Part shown: piece after piece, positions 1 to 5,779 of the stretch
Layout: each line of letters opens with the position of its first letter
Numbering within the stretch: position 1 is the stretch's first letter
From: Armatimonadota bacterium
Lineage (GTDB): Bacteria > Armatimonadota > Fimbriimonadia > Fimbriimonadales > Fimbriimonadaceae
Direction of reading: 5' to 3'
Assembly: GCA_023428805.1 (NCBI GenBank)
Contig: JAEYWW010000387.1
Coordinates: 1-6,698 of the forward strand
DNA length: 6,698 nt
Notes under the pieces: model-generated
Told to the model about the DNA's origin: nothing
What the model saw: the letters and a program-made list of their open reading frames with translations, nothing else
Database searches by the model: none
Position numbers and translations under genes: made by a program

Positions 1-1466
1 GAAAGGATCAGCGCGCCGACGAGAGCCATGATGACGGTGAACCCCATCGGACGGAACATCTTGCCTTCGACCCCCACCAGACTCAAGACCGGAAGATAGG
101 CGGCAATGATGATGAGTTCGCCAAATTGGCTCGCCTGCCTCACTTCGACGCTTCCTTCTCGGATTGTTTCCAGTCTCTCGGGTTCGGTTAGTTCTCTCCC
201 AAGCGCATGACGGCGTTCGGCGAGGCGTCGGACACAGTTTTCGACGATGATGACCGCCGCGTCCACGATCAGTCCGAAGTCGATGGCTCCCAAACTCATC
301 AAGTTGGCAGACACGTGAAAGAAGTGCATGCCAATGATCGCAAAGAGCATCGCCAGAGGAATCGCGCTGGAAACAATCAGTCCTGCCCGAAATTGCAGAA
401 GGAAGAGGAAGAGAACAAGGATGACGAGCAGCCCGCCATGCAGGAGGTTTTCTCCAGCCGTGTGAAGGGTCTTGTCAACAAGCTCAGTTCGATCCAGAAA
501 ACTGACGAGCTTGACGTGGGCAGGCAGCTCCCTCTGAATTTCGGCGACCCTCTTCTTGACGGCATGGGTCACCGTTCGGCTGTTCTCGCCCATCAGCATG
601 ACGGCGATCGCGGCCACGGCTTCGCCCTTGCCATCCTTGGTCATCGTTCCTTGGCGGACGGCATGGCCGAATTCGACGTCAGCGACGTCGCGAATCAGGA
701 TTGGGAAGCCGTTTTCAGACTTGAGGACAATGTCTCGGATGTCGTCCAAGTTCTGGACTAGACCAATGCCTTGGACAACCTGCTGTTCGTCTTCCTTGCG
801 GACATAGCCGCCTCCAGCGTTTCGGTTGTTCTCTTCGATTGCAGTTTGCAGCTCAGCGAGCGAAATGCCTTTTGCCCTTAGGCGAAGCGGATCAGCCTTG
901 ACTTGGTACTGCTTGACATGGCCGCCGAAGGTGTTGACCTCAATAATCCCAGGCACGGTGCGAAGACGCGGCTTGACCTGCCAATCGAGGATCTCCCGCC
1001 GCTCCATCAGCGTCAGATCGTCGCTTTCGACAAAGACATAGAAGATTTCGCCAAGACCAGTTGCGATGGGAGCCAACGTGGGCGGGTCAGTGCCTTCCGG
1101 CAGGTCTTGGCGAGCTTCGTCGAGTCGTTCACCGACGATCTGCCTCGCGAAATAAATGTCTGTTCGGTCGCCAAACTCCAGAGTGATTTGCGACAGCCCA
1201 AATTGGGAGATGCTGCGCATCTCGGTGACATGAGGAAGTCCGGCAAGCTCCAGTTCGAGCGGACGGGTGATCTGCCGCTCGATCTCCTCCGGCGACAGGG
1301 CGGGTGCAGAGGTGTTGACAACGACCTGCTTCGTCGTCACATCGGGCACTGCATCAATCGGCAGATGAACTGCGGACCACAGGCCTGCGACGACAAGCAG
1401 CAATGCCGCCATCACCACAAACATCCGGTTGCGGATCGAAAAATCAATGACGCGGTTAAGCATCAT
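1..1466 (-). CDS. czcA: RND heavy-metal efflux permease, CzcA/CusA family (N-terminal 488 residues, cut by window edge)
   Basis: Inner-membrane pump subunit of a tripartite metal exporter, which in this family uses the proton gradient to drive cations out through a fusion protein and an outer-membrane channel. The frame runs without a stop from ATG at 1466 to the left edge, giving 488 complete codons, just under half of the usual ~1040 residues. Visible parts: TM1 (about residues 15-32, after MMLNRVIDFSIRNR), the periplasmic porter region with the family-typical AVPDVTTKQV (39-48) and GLPHVTEMRSISQFG (76-90), then TM2 to TM4 (about 341-412) and the start of the next helices. TM4 holds GAIDFGLIVDAAVIIVEN, with acidic residues D396, D402 and E409. 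This matches the triad D402/D408/E415 of CzcA, the divalent-cation (Zn/Co/Cd-like) class, and not the CusA (Cu/Ag) type. The start overlaps the stop of the fusion-protein gene by ATGA (1463-1466), so translation is probably coupled; GGGAG lies just upstream. A second ATG follows at 1463. Substrate is inferred, not shown. Confidence 0.93.
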   Translation of the reverse strand, partial: MMLNRVIDFSIRNRMFVVMAALLLVVAGLWSAVHLPIDAVPDVTTKQVVVNTSAPALSPEEIERQITRPLELELAGLPHVTEMRSISQFGLSQITLEFGDRTDIYFARQIVGERLDEARQDLPEGTDPPTLAPIATGLGEIFYVFVESDDLTLMERREILDWQVKPRLRTVPGIIEVNTFGGHVKQYQVKADPLRLRAKGISLAELQTAIEENNRNAGGGYVRKEDEQQVVQGIGLVQNLDDIRDIVLKSENGFPILIRDVADVEFGHAVRQGTMTKDGKGEAVAAIAVMLMGENSRTVTHAVKKRVAEIQRELPAHVKLVSFLDRTELVDKTLHTAGENLLHGGLLVILVLFLFLLQFRAGLIVSSAIPLAMLFAIIGMHFFHVSANLMSLGAIDFGLIVDAAVIIVENCVRRLAERRHALGRELTEPERLETIREGSVEVRQASQFGELIIIAAYLPVLSLVGVEGKMFRPMGFTVIMALVGALIL

Positions 1467-3124
1467 GCTCCCGGAGCGCAGCACCCGTCGGAAAGCGAGC
1501 TCTTGAGCGCCTCAGACTTCAGATAGAAGGTTCCCGAGACGGCGACTTTTTCTCCCGGCTTGACCCCTTCGGTGATCTCAACCCAGCCATCCTTCCTCAC
1601 TCCCAGCAGAACGTGGCGGACTTCAAATTCTCCCTCTGTCGGCTTGGAGATGTAGACGGTCGGTTTGCCCTGATGGTCCTGGAGCGCATCTTCGGGAACG
1701 ATAGTCCGGTCATGACGGACATCGGTGGTGACTTCTCCCGTCACATACATCCCCGCCTTGAGCTTTTGCGATGGATTCTCCAACGTGGCTCGGACGCGGA
1801 TGGCGCGGGTGGACTCATCAGCGACCGCGCCGACGGAAGAGACTCTGGCCTCAAAAATCTGGCCTGGAACAGCCTCGCTCATGAGGGCAATTCGATCGCC
1901 TTGTTTGACTGCGGCAGCGTCCCCGGCGGGAATTGATAGCTCCGCCCAGACTTGGTTGATATTCACCAGCGTGAAGGCGGCGTGCTCGGGATCGATGGAT
2001 TCTCCCAGGGTTGCAGCCCGCGCCTGCACTCTGCCGCTGATCGGGGCCTTGAGCGGAACGGAGCTGCCTTCTCCGGGAGTTCCTCCGAGCAGGCGGACGG
2101 CATCGGCAGCGCCTTGTTGTTCCAACTTTGCTTCTCTCAATGCGGACTCGGTATCCACAACCTCCCGGTTCGTGTTGTATCGACCTTTGAAGACTTTCTC
2201 TTCGCGCTCCAAGCCTTCCCTTGCAACCTGGACGCGGGAGCGGGCGGACTCACGCTCTTGTTGGGAGGCGGACAAACGCTTTTCTGCACCTGAGATGCGG
2301 GCCTTGCCCTGGTTGATCGCGGATTTTGCCGAATCGACATCGGCTTCCGCTTTTCGGAAGTCGGCAGTAGTCCGGTCGAGGTCCTTTCGGGAGATGATCT
2401 GCATTTCAAAGAGCGAGACTGCCCTCTCGTACTCTTTCCTGCTGACTTCAAGTTCTGTTTCGGCTTGTCGAAGTGAGCTTTCCAGCGCGCTCATGGCTGC
2501 CTGAGACTCTTCCAAAGTTGCCTCTTCGTCGGCAACCGTTCGCTCTGATTCTCCGAGATCACGTTGGGCTTCGGCGAGTCGGGAGCGAGCTTCTTCAAGC
2601 TGTGGCCCTGAAAACTGGCCCAAGTTTGCGAGCTGCTTTTGTCTCTCAAGCGTTGCCTGGCGGGCTTGAACTCTTGCGGCTGATTGCGTGTAAATGGACT
2701 GAGCCGATGCCAGGTCAGGACTCTGCAGAATGGCCAGCGTCTGTCCCGCACGAACGTCGTCACCCTCTCCGGCGAGGAGCTTCACAACCTTGCCTGCTGA
2801 AACAGGGGTGACTTTGGCTAATTGGTCGCCCCCGACCTTCACGCTTCCGGATACGAAGAGCGGCTCCTCAACCTGGCGTGACTCGACTCGCCCGAGGGTG
2901 ATTTCGGCGAGCTTCATCGCCTCACTGGTGATGATGAGATCGCCCACCTGCCCGGCCCGACCTTCGGGCACGGAGAGGATGGCGGTGTCGGCTTTGGTCG
3001 TGGTTGGGGCCGCCGGTTTGCGGTTCAGCATGGAATAGGCAAATGCGCCGACCATGATGATTCCGATCGCGTAGGGAAGCCAGCGAATAACGGATGGCTT
3101 ATGGGGAAATGTCTGGGAATTCAA
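1463..3124 (-). CDS. czcB: RND metal-efflux membrane-fusion (periplasmic adaptor) protein, CzcB/CusB family
   Basis: Periplasmic adaptor linking the permease to an outer-membrane channel; 553 residues from the TTG start chosen here. Layout: short cytoplasmic N-terminus, one membrane anchor (about 14-33, WLPYAIGIIMVGAFAYSML), first lipoyl half (about 103-135, VSAGKVVKLLAGEGDDVRAG), a very long Glu/Arg/Ala/Ser-rich coiled-coil hairpin (about 138-345), second lipoyl half (357-380, LKAPISGRVQARAATLGE), beta-barrel (about 388-470) and membrane-proximal domain (about 473-540, ending GTFYLKSEALKSSL). The C-terminus is DGCCAPGA, a possible metal-binding Cys pair. The frame stays open upstream to 3541, but the extra 139 residues look like out-of-frame translation and overlap the secreted Cys-rich gene. 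TTG at 3122-3124 follows GAGG (3133-3136) by 8 nt and puts the anchor at the right distance from the N-terminus. It starts 56 bp after the Cys-rich gene and ends inside the permease start, consistent with one operon. No CzcC-type gene precedes it. Metal specificity cannot be read from this protein. Confidence 0.9.
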   Translation of the reverse strand: MNSQTFPHKPSVIRWLPYAIGIIMVGAFAYSMLNRKPAAPTTTKADTAILSVPEGRAGQVGDLIITSEAMKLAEITLGRVESRQVEEPLFVSGSVKVGGDQLAKVTPVSAGKVVKLLAGEGDDVRAGQTLAILQSPDLASAQSIYTQSAARVQARQATLERQKQLANLGQFSGPQLEEARSRLAEAQRDLGESERTVADEEATLEESQAAMSALESSLRQAETELEVSRKEYERAVSLFEMQIISRKDLDRTTADFRKAEADVDSAKSAINQGKARISGAEKRLSASQQERESARSRVQVAREGLEREEKVFKGRYNTNREVVDTESALREAKLEQQGAADAVRLLGGTPGEGSSVPLKAPISGRVQARAATLGESIDPEHAAFTLVNINQVWAELSIPAGDAAAVKQGDRIALMSEAVPGQIFEARVSSVGAVADESTRAIRVRATLENPSQKLKAGMYVTGEVTTDVRHDRTIVPEDALQDHQGKPTVYISKPTEGEFEVRHVLLGVRKDGWVEITEGVKPGEKVAVSGTFYLKSEALKSSLSDGCCAPGA

Positions 3125-3136
3125 TTTGGGGACCTC
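3122..3136 (-). promoter_or_regulatory. Ribosome binding site and TTG start of the fusion protein
   Basis: On the minus strand GAGG is followed by TCCCCAAA and then TTG. This is the only purine-rich element at a proper distance from an in-frame start between the stop of the Cys-rich gene (3181) and the membrane anchor of the fusion protein, so it decides the start. The same GAGG-N8-TTG layout occurs at 5765-5779 on the other strand. Confidence 0.6.
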
Positions 3137-3180
3137 GAAATGCTTGCGAAGGCCTGACTCCAAAGGGAGGAGGCAATTGT

Positions 3181-3582
3181 TCAGGCAATCGAGGCCGGTG
3201 GCGCCCGGGGTGCATCCATCCGAGGAGGAGCGTGGGATGGAGCGTTGATAAGCAGTTCGAAAATGCACTTCTGCGCGGAGATTGACTCGACGACGACAGA
3301 AATACCCAGGCTGGACATCAGACAGACTGAGGTGTCGATCGTGGATGCCTTTTGCGGAGCCGTCGCTTCGTCGCTGTGATTCTCGACACAGCAGTCTTGA
3401 CACTTCTTTTTCTGCTGCGGGTCGGAACAGCAGGAGTCGGCTTTTGCCGCAGTAGTCGTCGCGGCAGTGCAGAGAACAGTCGGACCAAAAGCGCAGGCAT
3501 GCAGGGCGACGAAGGCCATCGCGAATCTGATCGCGAGCCAAAGCTTCGTCTGCCGCCGCTGGGTCACCGCTTCATTGTACAT
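3181..3582 (-). CDS. Small secreted cysteine-rich protein heading the metal-efflux operon (unknown family)
   Basis: Predicted 133-residue protein that I do not recognise. The N-terminus is signal-like: basic residues (RRQTK, 9-13), a hydrophobic stretch (about 14-40) and a possible cleavage site AKA|DS after residue 48. The mature part has a cysteine cluster, C51-C52-x8-C61-x2-C64-C65, then H69, with further cysteines at 87 and 106; C30 and C38 lie in the leader, nine in total. The C-terminus is Pro/Ala-rich (APPRMDAPRAPPASIA). The setting, first gene before an RND fusion protein, plus the Cys cluster suggests periplasmic metal binding, sensing or chaperoning, by analogy with small accessory proteins such as CzcI; this is inference. 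The RAPPA-like ending and Cys content recall some DUF2946-type proteins, but only weakly. Start: ATG at 3580-3582 is preferred; the frame also has TTG at 3598-3600 and GTG at 3565-3567, and none has a strong Shine-Dalgarno sequence. It overlaps the open but implausible upstream extension of the fusion-protein frame. Confidence 0.7.
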   Translation of the reverse strand: MYNEAVTQRRQTKLWLAIRFAMAFVALHACAFGPTVLCTAATTTAAKADSCCSDPQQKKKCQDCCVENHSDEATAPQKASTIDTSVCLMSSLGISVVVESISAQKCIFELLINAPSHAPPRMDAPRAPPASIA

Positions 3583-3589
3583 CAAATCA

Positions 3590-3605
3590 TTCGATATCAA
3601 TCGAA
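3590..3605. promoter_or_regulatory. Inverted repeat, candidate operator of the metal-efflux operon
   Basis: Perfect 6-bp arms TTCGAT and ATCGAA separated by ATCA (plus-strand reading). It lies in the 42-bp gap between the murJ stop and the ATG of the Cys-rich gene, starting 7 bp upstream of that ATG. The position fits a repressor or sensor operator overlapping a transcription start, as ArsR/SmtB-type metal sensors use, but the arms are short and no regulator gene is in the window. It could be chance. Confidence 0.3.
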
Positions 3606-3607
3606 CT

Positions 3608-3637
3608 ATTGTGTTTGTGGTCGGCTAACTTGGTGAA
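3608..3637 (-). promoter_or_regulatory. Weak sigma70-like promoter candidate for the metal-efflux operon
   Basis: On the minus strand TTCACC (3632-3637, 4 of 6 to TTGACA) and CACAAT (3608-3613, 4 of 6 to TATAAT) are 18 bp apart. The predicted start of transcription would fall at or inside the inverted repeat 3590-3605, giving a leader of about 20 nt. The -35 half would lie inside the last codons of murJ. The match is poor and the alternative is read-through from murJ, after which no terminator is visible. Confidence 0.2.
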
Positions 3638-5247
3638 TCAGGGGAGGCTTTTGATCTTCGGTTCAACCGTGCAAAAGCGCGGTCGAAGTACTTGGTCTCC
3701 GGCATTTTGAGGAGTTTGGCGGCGAAGTAGTAGACCCAGCCCGCGACTGCCGCAAGCAGGAGGATTCCGGCGAGCAGCGCGATTTTTCCGCCGGGGCGGC
3801 CGGTCATGGCCCAGAGGTGGAGCAGTCCTGCCAGCACAAGCGTCATCGGGATCGACGCAATGAGGGATTTGAAGAAGGTCGAGGCCAGGCCTTTCCCGTC
3901 GATTCCCTCGATCTCTTTTGAAAGAGTGAAGAGCAGCACGATGATGAGGAGGATCGCGGTGATCGAGCCTGCGAGGGGAAGGTAAGGGTAGGGAAGCTTC
4001 AGCAGCTTCACCACTTCGCAAAGCCCGAGGAACACGGCGGTCGCAATCGTGCCCATGACGATGGGGGGAGCGGTTTTGTGGATCGAGAACCAGCCGCGCA
4101 TCACAACGGGATGGAGGCACCAAGCTGCGATGCCGACGGAGAAGCCTTGCAGCGCCATCGCGGTGCGTGCGGTGTCCGCCGGGGTGATTCTTCCATGCTG
4201 GAACATGGCTTCAACGATGGGGAATGCCGCGAATCCCAAGGCCATCGCGGATGGCACCGCGAGAAAAAGCGTCGTCCGCAATGTGCTCGAAATCTGCTGG
4301 CGGAACATGTCCATGCGGCCTTGAGCAAAAAACTGGGAGAGCGCCGGGAATGCGGCAAGGGCCATGCTTTGGCCGAAGATTGCGAGCGGGGCCTGCATGA
4401 GGAAGTTCGCGCTTTCCAGCGCGGAGTTGACCCCATCCACATAGTAGCTGCCGTAGGCGCGCATGATGATCGTGTAGACCCCGGGCAGCGAGAGCCCGAG
4501 GACGACCGGAAGCATCAGCCTGAAGACCTTTTTGACTCCAGGATGATGAATGTCGATCCGCGGCCTGAACTTGGCCCCGAGCGCCCGCATCGCAAAGAGG
4601 GGGACGATCACATTGCCGAGGAACGCTCCACCCAATGCTCCCCACGACATTCCGACGACGCCCGGAGTGACGAAATGAGAGATCACGACCGCGCCGATGA
4701 TGATGCCGATGTTGTAGATATTCGGGCCAAGCCCGGGGACGCCAAAAGACTGTTTGGCATAAAGGGTTCCGAACATCAATCCGCCCAGGAAGAACGCCAG
4801 CTGAGCGGGCAGAATAATGCGGCCCATCATCGTGATGAGCGGAAGCATCTGCTGGGCTTCCTCCGGGCTTTTATAGATTCCCGGGGCTGTCATCGCGGCG
4901 ATCTGAGGGGTGATTATCCAGGCCACCACGATGAGCGCCCCGATGATGAGAGTCATCAGGGTCGCCAGGGTGCTGAAGATCGACCAAGCTTCGTCCTCGC
5001 GGTCGGTGGAGAGGTACTCCGTGAAGACGGGAATAAAGGCCGAACTCAACGCGCCGCCCGCGACCAGATAGAAGATGAGGTCGGGGATTGAGAAGGAGAC
5101 GAAGTAGGCGTCGGTGAAGGCGTTCTGTCCAAACGTCGCGCCGATGACGATGGTTCGGATGTACCCGAGAACGCGGCTGAGCAGAAGGCTCAACATCATG
5201 ATGCCGCCCGCGCGGGCGACATTCGGCGTTTGGATCGGGGTTGCCAC
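3625..5247 (-). CDS. murJ: MurJ/MviN family lipid II flippase, divergent
   Basis: Polytopic inner-membrane protein of the MOP (MATE-like) superfamily that moves lipid II across the membrane for peptidoglycan synthesis. It has 540 residues, slightly longer than the 511 of E. coli, and is hydrophobic throughout with about 14 expected helices. Family signatures: LLSRVLGYIRTIVIGATFG (22-40), NAFTDAYFVSFSIPDL (42-57), GGALSSAFIPVFTEY (64-78), the LGPNIYNIGIIIGA region near 173-186, and FPALSQFFAQGRMD near 300-313. R25 and R31 match E. coli R18 and R24, and D46 matches D39. The segment equivalent to LLRRIFAEGA reads LIFYLVAGGA, so R52 is absent. The conserved YADRLMEFP segment reads roughly ESANFLMQAP (near 279-288), so R270 also appears lost. 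The GTG start (5245-5247) has no visible Shine-Dalgarno sequence and sits right behind the terminator of the thioredoxin gene. Next methionines are at residues 17 and 18, too deep for a full first helix. The call is firm at family level; the exact lipid substrate is inferred. Confidence 0.9.
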   Translation of the reverse strand: MATPIQTPNVARAGGIMMLSLLLSRVLGYIRTIVIGATFGQNAFTDAYFVSFSIPDLIFYLVAGGALSSAFIPVFTEYLSTDREDEAWSIFSTLATLMTLIIGALIVVAWIITPQIAAMTAPGIYKSPEEAQQMLPLITMMGRIILPAQLAFFLGGLMFGTLYAKQSFGVPGLGPNIYNIGIIIGAVVISHFVTPGVVGMSWGALGGAFLGNVIVPLFAMRALGAKFRPRIDIHHPGVKKVFRLMLPVVLGLSLPGVYTIIMRAYGSYYVDGVNSALESANFLMQAPLAIFGQSMALAAFPALSQFFAQGRMDMFRQQISSTLRTTLFLAVPSAMALGFAAFPIVEAMFQHGRITPADTARTAMALQGFSVGIAAWCLHPVVMRGWFSIHKTAPPIVMGTIATAVFLGLCEVVKLLKLPYPYLPLAGSITAILLIIVLLFTLSKEIEGIDGKGLASTFFKSLIASIPMTLVLAGLLHLWAMTGRPGGKIALLAGILLLAAVAGWVYYFAAKLLKMPETKYFDRAFARLNRRSKASPDSPS

Positions 5248-5248
5248 T

Positions 5249-5284
5249 TAAAAAATGAAGAAGGGAGAGCGTCGGCTCTCCCTT
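5249..5284 (-). terminator. Rho-independent terminator after the thioredoxin gene
   Basis: Perfect 10-bp stem AAGGGAGAGC / GCTCTCCCTT (5261-5270 and 5275-5284) with a 4-nt loop. Read on the minus strand it is followed by CTTCATTTTTT (5250-5260), a T-rich tail with six consecutive Ts. It begins 13 bp after the stop of the thioredoxin gene and ends 2 bp before the murJ GTG. There is no T tract on the plus-strand side, so it works in one direction. Confidence 0.82.
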
Positions 5285-5297
5285 TGAACTGTTCGAC

Positions 5298-5621
5298 TTA
5301 GATGTGCTTTGTCAGGAGCGAGGAAATCTCGCTCTTGTCCGCGCGGCCGACGTGGCGATCGACCTCTTCTCCACCCTTGAAGACGAGGAGCGCGGGGATG
5401 CTCATGATGCCGTACTGGACGGCAAGTTCTCGATTGGAATCGACATCAACCTTGTAGACCTTGGCTCTTCCGTCGACTTCGCTGGCGAGGGCTTCCACGT
5501 GGGGGGTGATGGCGACACAGGGACTGCACCAAGTCGCCCAAAAATCGACCAGGACGGGGACGTCCGACTTGAGGACCTGTTCGTCGAATTCAGAGGCGTT
5601 CAGCGCGAGATTGGCTGCCAT
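5298..5621 (-). CDS. trxA: Thioredoxin (TrxA-type, WCSPC active site)
   Basis: Cytoplasmic disulfide reductase that keeps protein thiols reduced and passes electrons from thioredoxin reductase. The 107 residues form one thioredoxin domain that aligns with E. coli TrxA almost without gaps: D26, F27, W28, W31, C32, P34, C35, K57, cis-P76 (SIP, 74-76) and G92 all fall at E. coli numbering. The one active-site change is Ser for Gly at position 33 (WCSPC instead of WCGPC). There is no signal peptide, so a cytoplasmic location is expected. The frame is open upstream as far as 5942, but those residues are low-complexity shadow sequence of the divergent gene. ATG at 5619-5621 gives the canonical length, and AGGAG (5635-5639) lies 13 nt upstream, a slightly long spacing. 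A hairpin abuts this AGGAG. The gene is followed by its own terminator. Could also be annotated as a generic thioredoxin-family protein, but the length and residues support TrxA. Confidence 0.94.
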   Translation of the reverse strand: MAANLALNASEFDEQVLKSDVPVLVDFWATWCSPCVAITPHVEALASEVDGRAKVYKVDVDSNRELAVQYGIMSIPALLVFKGGEEVDRHVGRADKSEISSLLTKHI

Positions 5622-5634
5622 GATACTGTTTGAT

Positions 5635-5660
5635 CTCCTGAAAGGGCTCTCGCCCATTTC
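5635..5660 (-). promoter_or_regulatory. Leader hairpin directly upstream of the thioredoxin Shine-Dalgarno
   Basis: On the minus strand GAAA-T-GGGC / GCCC-TTTC can form an 8-bp stem with a single bulged T, closed by the loop GAGA, which is a GNRA tetraloop (5640-5660). The stem ends exactly where the AGGAG (5635-5639) begins. No T tract follows, so it is not a terminator. It could protect the 5' end or tune translation of trxA; function is inferred. Confidence 0.4.
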
Positions 5661-5764
5661 TCTTACGCTGGACGTATACCCCATCGTTCTGAGGCCTCCC
5701 AAATGCTGTAACCTTTCGTCCCCGGCCCTTCGTCTTGTTTCATGCAAGCGACCAACTTGATCGC

Positions 5765-5779
5765 GAGGTAATTGATTTG
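5765..5779 (+). promoter_or_regulatory. Ribosome binding site and TTG start of the divergent secreted protein
   Basis: GAGG (5765-5768) is followed by 8 nt and then TTG (5777-5779). This start places Lys-Lys directly before the hydrophobic core of the signal peptide. The frame also has an upstream TTG at 5735, but it lacks a Shine-Dalgarno sequence and would add a hydrophilic tail ahead of the signal. Confidence 0.62.

Noticed and set aside
207..1526. Long plus-strand open frames (207-761, 903-1526 and similar)
   Set aside because: They are complementary shadows of the permease gene; their translations are His/Asp/Arg-rich and resemble no family, while the minus-strand frame reads as CzcA over its full length.
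3125..3541. In-frame 139-residue upstream extension of the fusion protein
   Set aside because: It lacks a signal or domain pattern, is Arg/Ser/Cys-rich in the manner of a shifted frame, and overlaps a frame with a clear signal peptide. The TTG at 3124 with GAGG gives a normal adaptor N-terminus.
4078..5091. 337-residue plus-strand open frame opposite murJ
   Set aside because: Its composition (Arg, His, Asp, Glu-rich, no hydrophobic core) is that of an antisense shadow of a membrane-protein gene with high third-position GC.
5206..5217. Perfect 12-bp palindrome GCCCGCGCGGGC
   Set aside because: It lies inside codons 11-14 of murJ, coding Ala-Arg-Ala-Gly, and is explained by GC-rich codon choice.
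5673..5678. TATACG on the minus strand as a -10 box for trxA
   Set aside because: No -35 element with acceptable match and spacing (TTGGGA at 18 bp is poor), so I do not list a promoter.
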